Positions 8,143 to 17,700 of a DNA stretch of 64,000 nt are shown here, piece after piece. The stretch covers positions 124,001 to 188,000 of the forward strand of contig NZ_JAJGZV010000007.1 of NCBI RefSeq assembly GCF_020805785.1, read 5' to 3'. The translations under genes were made by a program, and so were the position numbers. How positions within the stretch are numbered: position 1 is the first letter of the stretch; every line of letters begins with the position of its first letter. Source of the stretch: Flavobacterium chungbukense. GTDB taxonomy: Bacteria > Bacteroidota > Bacteroidia > Flavobacteriales > Flavobacteriaceae. The notes under the pieces were generated by a model. It did not search any database and was not told the origin of the DNA. It saw only the letters and a program-made list of their open reading frames with translations.

Positions 8143-9819
8143 ATGAAACGTATTTGCTTACTACTGTCTCTTCTGTTCATATCTCAATATCTATTATCCC
8201 AAAACAATATCCGAAGGATTCCAGATTCGCTGCAAAATAAAGGCTTTAAATATCTGGAAGAAAAAATTGATGAGCTAGAACCAGATAGTTCCAAAATTGC
8301 TGTTTACTTGTATACCTATCTTCAAAAAGCAAAACTGGAAGAAAACTGGGCTGAAACAGCAAAAGGTTATCAAAATTTTATGCATGCAGCTCCGGAAAGA
8401 TTAAGAACTATTTATGCTGATAGTATAGTCGAAGCTGCAAAAAAGACAAATGATAATGTCATCATTGGATCTTCTTATTTAACTAAAGGAATTGTTTACT
8501 ACAGTTTAAAACGTCATAATCAAGCTCTAGACAATTTCTTGATAGCAAATAATTATATCTCGAGAACAAATGATAAATATTTAATCTACAAATTGAAGTA
8601 TCACATTGCACTTGTAAAATATTATCTTGGCTACTATGATGAAGCGATCTCCTTACTTGAAGAATGCGTTGCTTTTTTCAAAAAAGATGCCTCACAGCCT
8701 TATCTGAATTCTCTGCATTCACTAGGGCTTTGCTACAACCGGCAGGGAAACTACGGGCATGTTACTGAAATTAACAATCTAGGTTTACAAGAATGCGAGA
8801 GACTAGGAATTAAAAAGCTGGAAGTCTATTTTAATCATTCCGAAGGCATCAATGAGTATTATAAAAAAGATTATGCTTCCTCTATACACAAAATTCGATC
8901 ATCAATAGAAGACTTAAAGCAGAAAAAAGATTTCGGCAACGAATCCGTCGGTTATTTTTACATAGGAAAAGATTACTGGGCACTTGGAAAATTCGACATG
9001 GCAATCCCGTATTTTAAAAAAGTTGATTATCTCTTCAATACAAAAGGATACATACGTCCCGATATAAGAGAAATGTACGAACTGCTTATAAATTACTATA
9101 AAACTAAAGAGAATCCAAAGCTTCAGTTATATTATATTGATCAATTGCTAAAGGCCGACCGTATCCTAAATGAAACCTTTAAATACTTAGTTGGAAAAAT
9201 AAATAAGGAATACCAGACACAGGAATTACTGCTGGAAAAAGAAAAAATTCAACAGCTGTTAGACAGAAAAAATAGCAGCTATTCAACTCTTATTACATTT
9301 ACATCGTTATTGTTCTTCAGTTTTCTTCTTCTAACATTTCGTTATTACCGAAATAGAAAATTGTACAAAAAAAAATATGATGAATTGATGCAGAAAAACT
9401 ATAGGACAGAAGAAACTGTTAAACCTCGTCAAAGAACTGAAAAGCCAGCAATTTTAGATATAAATCCTGAGACGGTCGCACACATACTTAAACTGCTCGA
9501 AAAATTTGAGAAAGAAAAAAAGTTTCTCGATAAAGACATGAATCTTTCCAAACTATCGGCCACCTTCAGTTCTAATCCGAGATATTTGTCAAATATTATA
9601 CGTCATTATCGTGATAAAGTTTTTACAGAATATATTAATGATCTTAGAATTGATTATGTCATTGAATTATTGCAAAGTGATAAAAAAGCAAGATTGTTTA
9701 CAAACAAAGCTCTGGCTGAGGAAGCAGGTTTTAGCAGTACTCAGCTTTTTGTAAATGTATTTAAAGCAAAAACAGGTATGCCTACAGCTTTTTTTATTGA
9801 GCAGATTAAAAAGGGATAA
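8143..9819 (+). CDS. TPR sensor with membrane helix and C-terminal AraC-type HTH
   Basis: 558 residues. A signal peptide (about 1-19, ending LLSQ) is followed by helical TPR-type repeats to about residue 375. A transmembrane segment lies near 383-403 (TLITFTSLLFFSFLLLTF). A cytoplasmic AraC-type DNA-binding domain occupies about 445-555 (MNLSKLSATFSSNPRYLSNI, ALAEEAGFSSTQLFVNVFKA). This architecture is a known Bacteroidota membrane-bound regulator: the periplasmic TPR part senses, the inner part binds DNA. It is divergent from a lipoprotein gene and followed by an R-M locus with no obvious functional link. Confidence 0.88.
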   Translation: MKRICLLLSLLFISQYLLSQNNIRRIPDSLQNKGFKYLEEKIDELEPDSSKIAVYLYTYLQKAKLEENWAETAKGYQNFMHAAPERLRTIYADSIVEAAKKTNDNVIIGSSYLTKGIVYYSLKRHNQALDNFLIANNYISRTNDKYLIYKLKYHIALVKYYLGYYDEAISLLEECVAFFKKDASQPYLNSLHSLGLCYNRQGNYGHVTEINNLGLQECERLGIKKLEVYFNHSEGINEYYKKDYASSIHKIRSSIEDLKQKKDFGNESVGYFYIGKDYWALGKFDMAIPYFKKVDYLFNTKGYIRPDIREMYELLINYYKTKENPKLQLYYIDQLLKADRILNETFKYLVGKINKEYQTQELLLEKEKIQQLLDRKNSSYSTLITFTSLLFFSFLLLTFRYYRNRKLYKKKYDELMQKNYRTEETVKPRQRTEKPAILDINPETVAHILKLLEKFEKEKKFLDKDMNLSKLSATFSSNPRYLSNIIRHYRDKVFTEYINDLRIDYVIELLQSDKKARLFTNKALAEEAGFSSTQLFVNVFKAKTGMPTAFFIEQIKKG

Positions 9820-9938
9820 TTAGTTAATAAAGTTCCTGATATATCCATATAAAAATAATATTATCTAGTACATGAATCTAAAATTCAGCGCTATAAAAGT
9901 ATTAAATTTTAAGAGCTAGATAAATGATTTTAAAACCG

Positions 9939-9946
9939 TATTTTTG
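9939..9946 (+). promoter_or_regulatory. -7 promoter element for the methyltransferase genes
   Basis: TATTTTTG matches the Bacteroidetes TAnnTTTG -7 consensus and ends 38 bp before the start at 9985. No good -33 TTTG is visible at the usual spacing, so the match is partial. Confidence 0.4.
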
Positions 9947-9984
9947 TGATTTATTATACTAAATATTCATACGGATTACAATAA

Positions 9985-11739
9985 ATGGTGACAATAGAAA
10001 ACTATAGCCTAGATAAAAGAAAAAATGAAGGAATTTTCTATACACCTCCTTTTCTTGCGGAATATTTATCAAGAAAAGTTATTAAGTATTGGGGAGTAAA
10101 TAGAGAAATTTCAAGTGTAATTGATCCTGCATGTGGTGATAGTGAATTATTAAGAAGTTTTATCACAGAAATAAATAATTATTCACAAATTTCTTTACCT
10201 AAGATAATTGGCGTTGACAAAGACAACAATGCAATATTCAATTCCAAAACTAAACTAAATCACTTAAATTTAAAAGTTAAATCATATTTCATAAATACGG
10301 ATGCTTTATTTCCTTTTGAGTTTATCAAACCTGAGATAGGTTGGAAAAAATTGAGAGAAGACACCAATTGCAAACATGGTTTTAATATATCACTTAGTAA
10401 TCCCCCCTGGGGATCTGATATAAAAAGCTACAATTTAAAAGATCTAAATTCAAGTTTTAAACTTTCAAAAGGGCAATTTGATGTTTTTGATCTTTTTTTT
10501 GAAACAATTTTAACTAATCTAAGTAAAAATGGCATATACGGTTTGATTTTGCCTGATTCTGTATTTAGCCAAGAACAAACTAAATTTAGAGAATTAATTT
10601 CTAAAAAAACTTCAATACATCTTATCGCAAGACTAGGTGAGAAGATTTTTCCTGATATTAATAGAGCATGTGTGGTAATAATTGGCGAAAATAAAATTCC
10701 AAAAAATAATCATTACGTTGATTGTTTTCGTTTGACAGCAGATTTCAAAAAGATGGTTATATCGAACAAGTTGTCTTTAGAAGAAGTTGAAAAAGAGCTA
10801 TCTCATAAGGTATTACAGACTAGATTTTTGGAAAACAAAAATTATTTGTTTGATATAGACTTAAAAATCGAAGAACAAGATTTGATTGGCAAACTTAAAA
10901 GTTACAGCACGGAACTAAATAATTTTTTAGAAAGCAAAAGAGGTGCAGAACTTTCAAAAAAAGGAATTGTATGTCAATGTAACAATTGTGAATATTGGAT
11001 GCCATTCCCAAGATCTAAAAATCCAAAATGTAATAATTGCAGAAGCACAATAAATTTAGATGAAACCAAGTCCGAAAAAATAATCAGCTCGATTCCTTCA
11101 TCTAATAGCATTAAATTAAAAGTTGGAGAGGATTTATATAGATATACAAGTAAATCTAAGTCTTTTATTGATTTATCAAAAAAAGGAATTAATTATAAAA
11201 ATTTAGATATTTATCAAAAAACGAAAATACTTGTCAGAAAAACAGGAATTGGAATTACGGCAAGCATTGATTATGAAAATTCGATGACTAATCAAGTCGT
11301 TTATATTTTAAATTTAAAAAAAGAATTCAAAGATAACCTGACATTAGAATTTGTTTTATCAATTTTAAATTCAAGAGTTGTAACATATTATCTAATCAAA
11401 AAATATGGAGAAAATGAATGGAGAACTCATCCATACCTTACACAAAATGCTTTAATGAATTTACCTTTTCCTTTATTAAAATTAAAGGAAGAACGAACTC
11501 AAAAAGCAATAATAAAAATCACAAAATTAATTAACGAAGAAGTTCATAATTCTAATGAAATAAATATTTCAAAAAATACAGATTTATTGATTGAACGAAT
11601 AGTTGCAGATTTATTCAATCTCAATCAATCAGATTATCATATAATATTTGAAACATTGAAGAATTGTGAACAGTTAATTCCTATTAAACGTCTACTAAAT
11701 TGTAACGTAACAGAAATATTTAATTTAAATGGGTTATAG
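9985..11739 (+). CDS. N6-adenine DNA methyltransferase with inserted zinc-binding motif
   Basis: 584 residues. Motif I appears as VIDPACGDSELL (about residues 45-56) and the catalytic motif NPPW at 139-142, typical of adenine-N6 methyltransferases of the gamma/TaqI-Eco57I type. The C-terminal part would recognise the target. It includes five Cys (330, 332, 335, 349, 352) spaced like a zinc ribbon, an unusual insert. The last 11 bp overlap the next gene, a second methyltransferase, so the two are likely translated together. They form the modification half of an R-M locus whose HNH nuclease converges from the other side. Confidence 0.88.
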   Translation: MVTIENYSLDKRKNEGIFYTPPFLAEYLSRKVIKYWGVNREISSVIDPACGDSELLRSFITEINNYSQISLPKIIGVDKDNNAIFNSKTKLNHLNLKVKSYFINTDALFPFEFIKPEIGWKKLREDTNCKHGFNISLSNPPWGSDIKSYNLKDLNSSFKLSKGQFDVFDLFFETILTNLSKNGIYGLILPDSVFSQEQTKFRELISKKTSIHLIARLGEKIFPDINRACVVIIGENKIPKNNHYVDCFRLTADFKKMVISNKLSLEEVEKELSHKVLQTRFLENKNYLFDIDLKIEEQDLIGKLKSYSTELNNFLESKRGAELSKKGIVCQCNNCEYWMPFPRSKNPKCNNCRSTINLDETKSEKIISSIPSSNSIKLKVGEDLYRYTSKSKSFIDLSKKGINYKNLDIYQKTKILVRKTGIGITASIDYENSMTNQVVYILNLKKEFKDNLTLEFVLSILNSRVVTYYLIKKYGENEWRTHPYLTQNALMNLPFPLLKLKEERTQKAIIKITKLINEEVHNSNEINISKNTDLLIERIVADLFNLNQSDYHIIFETLKNCEQLIPIKRLLNCNVTEIFNLNGL

Positions 11740-12793
11740 ATATATTGGTTCTAAAGATAAATTATCAGAAATTATTATTTCGGAAATTTTAAAAATTGAT
11801 AAAAATGCAAAACATATAATTGATTTGATGGCGGGAACTGGATTATTTTCTCTCGCTTTACGTGAAAATGGATTTATTGTATCAGCACTTGATGTTATGA
11901 CATACTCATACCATCATTTGAATTTCCATTTGTTTATGAATTGCTATCCTAATTTTGAAGGAATATCACACATTAAAGGTATTAAAAAGTCAAATTCTCT
12001 AAGCAACTATGAGTTAATTTTAAATTATTTAAACGAACTAGAGCCGATTAAAGGATATTTTTATAATGAATTTTCTCCTGAAGGTAAAGCTTCTAATACC
12101 ACTAAAGCTAGAAAATACTTTACCCCTGAAAATGCTGCTAAAATAGATTCAATTAGAAATGAAATCAAATTTTTAAAAGGTAAAAATATAATCACGGATA
12201 AGGAACATTCTTTATTAATTCACGATCTTATAATGGCTACAAATGATGTTGCAAATATTGCGGGTACATATGGCCATTATCTTTCAAAATTTGTAAAGAG
12301 ATCTGAAGTACCTGTTTTTTTAAAACCAAGTAGATTTTCTACTTCTGGATCAATCGAAGGTCATAATGTTTATTTAGGATACGCAGAAGAACTATCTCCA
12401 AGTTTATCAGGAGATATCTGTTATATTGATCCACCCTACATTAAAAGACAATATGCTGCAAATTATCACATTTTAGAAACTATTGCTAGAGAGGACTTTC
12501 CTGAAGCAATTGGTGAAAGCGGTTTAAGGCCATGGAGAGATCAATATTCTAATTTCTGTTCTAAATTAAAAATTAGAGAATCATTTACAAAAATTATAGA
12601 AGGTGTAAATTGCAAACATATTTTAATAAGTTACAGTGAAGATGGATTGATTCCAATTAATGAATTAACCGCTTTCCTTTCAAAATTCGGGAAAGTAAGT
12701 CGAAAAGATATTGTATATAAAAGATTCAAAAGTAATGATAGTAAAAAAGAATCGAAACTGCATGAATACCTTATTCATGTAGCAAAAAATTAA
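11729..12793 (+). CDS. D12-class DNA adenine methyltransferase
   Basis: 354 residues. The order of motifs is that of alpha-class (Dam/MboI-like) enzymes: RYIGSKDKL at the N-terminus (motif X), DLMAGTGLFSLAL (motif I), and DPPY at 234-237 with the flanking YIDPPYIKRQYAANY. It should methylate adenine N6 at one strand of a target. It overlaps the first methyltransferase by 11 bp. Its TAA stop shares the palindromic TTAA with the stop of the convergent HNH gene, so the R-M genes are packed with no spacer. Confidence 0.88.
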   Translation: MGYRYIGSKDKLSEIIISEILKIDKNAKHIIDLMAGTGLFSLALRENGFIVSALDVMTYSYHHLNFHLFMNCYPNFEGISHIKGIKKSNSLSNYELILNYLNELEPIKGYFYNEFSPEGKASNTTKARKYFTPENAAKIDSIRNEIKFLKGKNIITDKEHSLLIHDLIMATNDVANIAGTYGHYLSKFVKRSEVPVFLKPSRFSTSGSIEGHNVYLGYAEELSPSLSGDICYIDPPYIKRQYAANYHILETIAREDFPEAIGESGLRPWRDQYSNFCSKLKIRESFTKIIEGVNCKHILISYSEDGLIPINELTAFLSKFGKVSRKDIVYKRFKSNDSKKESKLHEYLIHVAKN

Positions 12794-13839
12794 TTCTCAA
12801 TAACATCTTTAACAACTGCTAAATGATCAGGATGCCAATTAATTTCATAATCTTTTCCATTTATTTGAATTTTAAGCTTATTATCAACTATTTTGTTCAA
12901 ATCTATTTCTGATACATTTGCAAAATGTAGCATTCTATGAATCATCGGACTCACAACAATAGTATTAGCATATGAATCAGAACCATTGTCTCCTAGAGGT
13001 ATTAAATGATGCACTTCAGAATAAAGTTCCCCATTTATTTTAGTAAATGTGAATTCGTCTCCAGTAATTTGACATCTTCCTCCATATAGAGCTTTTAAGT
13101 TTCTAACAAGCTTATTATTTCTTTTTCTAATTTGAAAAAACCTTTTAACAATTTCAGGTTGCTTCCCTGTATTAATCAGTTCCTGAAGTCTTGGTGAGGT
13201 ATCCTCTAGAACTAGTTCATCTTGAACATCTTCATTTGTTGGTATGTCGTTAATAATTGTTTCCGCTGTGAAATAGAATGGCCAATCATTTTTTGAAGTT
13301 TCTACAAATAACTTATTCCTAAACTTAATAAAACCTGCAGATTCTTCTGTAAACATTCTTTTTAATTGCGAGTTACCTAGCCAATTGGCAGGTATTTGAT
13401 TTTCAAGAAACCACCCCGCCCAATATTCACCATCTACAGTTTTAACTATATATATTACAAGATTTTCAACTTCATGATTATAATCAGTAGGAAATCCATT
13501 CTTAGGATGCCAAGAAGGAACCCTATTACCTGATTTACTATGTATTTTTTGGGATGATATAGAAAAGGAAGCAGATCTTCTTTGATAAATTCTTAAATCA
13601 TTTATTTGTTTTATTCCGAAGCTATTTATTTTAAAGTCCCATTGAGGTCTATTTTGAGCACCAGTTCCTGTATTTTTCCCCAAAAAATCATACCATGCTT
13701 GACTAGAAATTTCTCTAACAGGGAAATCTATGTATGATTGTCCACCTCCACCTTCTTCTTCGCCTCCAACTTTATTAATATGCCTAAAATCAGCATATGT
13801 CATTCTTCTAAAAACTAAGCTATCAACTCTTTTTTCCAT
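12790..13839 (-). CDS. HNH restriction endonuclease of the R-M locus
   Basis: 349 residues. The C-terminal part holds an HNH core: LKALYGGRCQITGDEF, then EVHHLIPLGDNGSD, and TIVVSPMIHRMLHF with the final His. The N-terminal 250 residues are unassigned, Ser/Arg/Trp-containing, and may bind DNA or read the target. It converges on the methyltransferase pair and lies downstream of an XRE controller, the arrangement expected for a restriction enzyme kept under control of a C protein. Target sequence cannot be deduced. Confidence 0.8.
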   Translation of the reverse strand: MEKRVDSLVFRRMTYADFRHINKVGGEEEGGGGQSYIDFPVREISSQAWYDFLGKNTGTGAQNRPQWDFKINSFGIKQINDLRIYQRRSASFSISSQKIHSKSGNRVPSWHPKNGFPTDYNHEVENLVIYIVKTVDGEYWAGWFLENQIPANWLGNSQLKRMFTEESAGFIKFRNKLFVETSKNDWPFYFTAETIINDIPTNEDVQDELVLEDTSPRLQELINTGKQPEIVKRFFQIRKRNNKLVRNLKALYGGRCQITGDEFTFTKINGELYSEVHHLIPLGDNGSDSYANTIVVSPMIHRMLHFANVSEIDLNKIVDNKLKIQINGKDYEINWHPDHLAVVKDVIEN

Positions 13840-13937
13840 TTCTAAAATAAATTAATTTATCATAAAAATTTAACAGACACTAAAAATCTTCCCTACTTTT
13901 TTGTTGCAATGAAGAGTTATCATAACATTTCAAATAG

Positions 13938-14192
13938 TTAACTGATAACATCTCCTAAATCAAAGTTAAAATCAAATAATTCTTTTGGTGAAATTGACAA
14001 GCCTTTTGCAAGTTGAAGAACTGAAGATAGCTGAATATTGATTTCACCTTTCTCAATCTTGCTAATATTGCTATGATCTATGTCACATCGTTGAGCTAAT
14101 TGTCTATAACTCAAATTTTGTTCAGTTCTAAATTTTTCAATTTGCCGCCCAAATGCTATTTGAAAGTCAGTCTTTTCCACACTATTACCCAT
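13938..14192 (-). CDS. XRE-family helix-turn-helix regulator, likely R-M controller
   Basis: 84 residues from MGNSVEK at 14192. A longer reading from 14228 begins within the likely promoter and is rejected. The domain FGRQIEKFRTEQNLSYRQLA through QRCDIDHSNISKIEKGEINI is a classic five-helix XRE fold, and almost the whole protein is that domain. It sits 98 bp upstream of the HNH nuclease gene on the same strand. Small XRE proteins beside restriction genes usually act as C proteins that delay nuclease expression. Confidence 0.85.
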   Translation of the reverse strand: MGNSVEKTDFQIAFGRQIEKFRTEQNLSYRQLAQRCDIDHSNISKIEKGEINIQLSSVLQLAKGLSISPKELFDFNFDLGDVIS

Positions 14193-14225
14193 CGCTTTTT
14201 TTTTCAAAAGCAATTTCAGTAGAAA

Positions 14226-14258
14226 CAAAAATAAAAGTGTGGGTTTTTAACACCACAA
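14226..14258 (-). promoter_or_regulatory. Promoter with internal dyad for the controller/HNH operon
   Basis: On the minus strand, TATTTTTG (14233-14226) matches the -7 TAnnTTTG consensus, and TTG (14258-14256) lies 22 bp upstream as a possible -33 element. Between them is an inverted repeat, TGTGG at 14238-14242 and CCACA at 14253-14257, placed where a repressor could block RNA polymerase. It may be the C-protein operator. Confidence 0.45.
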
Positions 14259-14266
14259 TTAATAAT

Positions 14267-14299
14267 TTTGTTATATTTGCAACTAATTGTATACATTTG
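14267..14299 (+). promoter_or_regulatory. Bacteroidetes-type promoter reading toward the hairpin RNA
   Basis: TTTG at 14267-14270, a 21-bp spacer, and TACATTTG at 14292-14299 fit the TTTG/N17-23/TAnnTTTG consensus. A second -7 match, TATATTTG, lies at 14272-14279. Transcription would enter the structured RNA at 14343 onward. Confidence 0.5.
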
Positions 14300-14342
14300 C
14301 GATTCTTCATAAAAAATATTTGAAGCATTCGCTTAGAATCTC

Positions 14343-14447
14343 GACTTGAAAACTGGAAATTTAAAAGGAACGGGAGGATAAGTAAGATGCTCACGCCATT
14401 GGCGTGGGCTCACTTATTGTTCCATGGTATTTCCAGTACCTCAAGTC
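14343..14447 (+). ncRNA. Long-hairpin RNA, 6S-like candidate
   Basis: A rod-like structure with internal loops can be drawn by hand: GACTTGA (14343-14349) with TCAAGTC (14441-14447), CTGGAAAT (14353-14360) with ATTTCCAG (14429-14436), GGAAC (14367) with GTTCC (14419), ATAAGT (14378) with ACTTAT (14412), and CACGCC (14392) with GGCGTG (14401) around a 3-nt loop. About 105 nt in a single interrupted hairpin, with a good promoter upstream, resembles flavobacterial 6S-type RNA, which binds RNA polymerase. A further stem AGCTGA/TCAGCT (14452-14492) and a T-run at 14468 follow and may end the transcript. Identity as 6S is not proven; it may be another structured leader or sRNA. Confidence 0.5.
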
Positions 14448-14622
14448 AATAAGCTGAGTTCCACGCCTTTTTTATTAGGCAAAAAATCAGCTAAATTCTT
14501 GGCAATACTTCTTAATTCCGAATGGTTTCGTTAAAAACTTAAATCGAAAATTCTATTAAAACATGTAAAAACATCAAAATTTAACTATGACTATTAAGCA
14601 GTTCACTTAATACATAAAAAAA

Positions 14623-14660
14623 GGTCCTCTATTCCAGTGACCAAACTTAGATAGAGGACC
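14623..14660 (+). promoter_or_regulatory. 10-bp perfect hairpin in the susC leader
   Basis: GGTCCTCTAT (14623-14632) pairs perfectly with ATAGAGGACC (14651-14660), leaving an 18-nt loop. It ends 42 bp before the susC start at 14703 and is preceded by a short A-run. It could be a terminator for the upstream RNA or an attenuator/leader structure controlling the susC operon. Confidence 0.45.
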
Positions 14661-14702
14661 ATAGCTAATCAAATCCATATTTAACTAACCAATCCCAATA
14701 TT

Positions 14703-17700
14703 ATGAATTATTTTTCATTTTACAAGGATGGGAAAGCTCTTTATTGCCTGTTTTTATTGGGCTTCTCATTGTCTTTCTCATCTCTTTATGCTCGAAACAC
14801 TCTTCGGTCAAATCCTAATCATTATCAGCAGCATATTAAAGGCACCGTTACAGATGGTTCCGGCCCGCTTCCCGGAGTTACCATTTCGGTAAAAAACAAG
14901 TCGGGTGTCGTGGCTGTTACAGATTACAGCGGCCAGTATGTCCTCAATGCAGCTGCAACGGATACACTACAGGTTTCCTTTATCGGATTTAAAACCGCTT
15001 TAGTTCCCGTAAATGGCAGAACAAAAATTGACATTGTCTTAAAGTATGATACGACTACTCTTCAGGAAGTAAGGGTAAATGCTGGCTACTACTCAGTTAA
15101 GGAAAGCGAACGTACAGGCAGTATTGCTAGAATTACGTCAAAAGATATTGAAGCTCAGCCTGTCGCTAACGTGCTGGCCGTGATGCAGGGACGTATGGCC
15201 GGCGTAAGTGTGACGCAGTCAACGGGAGTTCCCGGCGGAGGTTTTGATATAAAAATTAGGGGACAGAATAGTCTTCGAAGCGACGCTAATTCCCCACTTT
15301 ACATTATTGATGGAGTTCCCTTTTCATCTGAAGCAGTGGGTTCTTATCTGACAAATACCGCTTTTCCTTCACCTATAAGTCCTTTGAGCAGTATCAATCC
15401 TGATACAATTGAAAGCATTGAAGTTCTTAAGGATGCTGACGCTACTGCGATTTATGGTTCACGGGGAGCAAACGGCGTTGTACTTATAACAACCAAAAAA
15501 GGTCGCACAGGAAAAACTGAATTTAATATCACTGCTTCAACAGGATTCGGAAAAGTAACCCGATTCCTCAAACTCATGAATACGCAGGACTATCTCACTA
15601 TGCGCAAACAGGCATTTACGAATGATGGCGTTGCATATAATTCGTGGGATTACGATGTAAACGGAACATGGGATCAAAACAGATATACGGACTGGCAGAA
15701 AGAACTTCTGGGTGGGACAGCAATGATCAATAACCTACAGGGAACTGTATCGGGAGGATCATCAAACACGCAGTTTCTTTTCGGAGGAAATTATTACTCG
15801 GAATCAACTGTATTCCCAGGCAGTTTTCTTTATAAAAAGGGAGGCGTACAGGCCAATGTCAACCACAAATCGGAAGACCAGAAATTCCGCATCAATTTTT
15901 CTGCCGTCTACAATTCGCAGAATAATGATCAGCCTTCATATGATTTCACTTATGATGCCCGCTCACTCCCACCTAATGCTCCAGCACTTTATGACGCGTC
16001 AGGTAATTTAAACTGGGAGAACAACACTTTCGATAATCCCCTTCGAAACTTAAATACGAAAATGGAAGCGGTCACAAATGATCTTACGGCAAGCGTCCTT
16101 CTTTCTTATGAAATATTCAGAAACTTAAATATAAAAAGCAGTTTTGGCTTTACGGATTTCAGCAGCGGGGAGAGGCGGGTAATCCCTTCCACTACCATCA
16201 ACCCTGCATATAATCCCACAAGCGCTAATTCATCCATTTTTGTTAATGATACGGATCGCAGATCATGGATTATAGAACCGCAACTAAACTGGTCCACAGA
16301 TACTGGGCTAGGGAAAATTGAACTGCTTCTGGGCTCTACATTTCAGAGCCAGACTACGGAAAGGTTTCAGCAGTCCGGCACAGGCTTTAGTTCAAACAGC
16401 CTTATTTACAATCTGGCAGCCGCTAAAACTGTTCGAATGCTTTTAGATGATGAGGCACTTTATAAGTATCAGGCATTTTTTGCGCGATTTAATTACAATT
16501 GGGAACAGAGGTATATAGTAAATTTGACTGCAAGACGTGATGGTTCAAGCCGTTTTGGACCAGGAAAGCAGTTTGCTAATTTTGGTGCAATCGGTGCAGC
16601 ATGGCTTTTTTCAAACGAACATTTTTTAAAGGATAACTTATGGCTTAGTTTTGGAAAACTTCGTGCCAGTTATGGAACTACTGGTAATGATCAGATTGGG
16701 GACTACCAGTTTCTTGACACATATACCACGTCAGGAGTTTTATACAATGGCGTTGTAGGTTTGAGGCCATCACGACTTTTCAACGAAGATTTTGGATGGG
16801 AAACTAATAAAAAATTCGAAACTGCTCTCGAAATTGGTTTTCTTCAAGACAAGATCTTTTTAACGGCAGCGTGGTATCAGAACCGTTCATCTAATCAGCT
16901 TGTAGGACTTTCAATTCCTGGAACGACAGGTTTTACTGCCTTGCAGGCCAATCTTGACGCAACTGTTGAAAACAGCGGATATGAGTTTACTTTGCGAACA
17001 ACTAACTTCAAGACTAAGGATTTCAGTTGGATAACTAGTTTAAATTATACTGCATCTAGAAATAGGCTGATTAGTTTTCCTGGTCTTGAAAGCTCGTCCT
17101 ATAGCCAGATGTACCGAATCGGTAAACCATTAAATATAGCTCTTCTTTATCAGCTAAACGGTGTGAATCCACAGACAGGACTCTATGAGTTTGAGGACAT
17201 TGATAATGATGGTGCTATATCATTTCCAGAGGACAGGCAGAAAACAGCTGATTTAAATCCGCAATACTATGGAGGCCTTCAGAATCAGTTTGTATATAAA
17301 CGTTTTTCATTGGACTTTTTATTTCAGTTTGTCAAACAGAAAAACAGAACTTATCCGATGGGACCGGCTGGAATGATGTCAAACCAACAGCAGAGAATAA
17401 ATGATTCATGGATCAATTCAGGCGATATTACTCAATATCAGCTATATACCACAGGCTTAAACAATGATGCTTTAACTGGTGATTATCATTATACTGACAG
17501 TAATGCTTCGATTGTTGATGCATCATTTATACGACTGAAAAACATTTCAATGATGTATGATCTTCCTGTAAACTTAAAAGAGAGCCGTATCAGATTAATT
17601 CTTCAGGGACAGAATCTGTTGACATTCACAAAGTATCCTGATGGTGATCCTGAATTTACTGCTTATGGTTTCCTTCCTCCTCTAAGAGTTATCTCGGCGG

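Noticed and set aside
14185..14394. 69-codon minus-strand frame over the hairpin RNA region
   Set aside because: It overlaps promoters and the structured RNA and the translation has no coding character.
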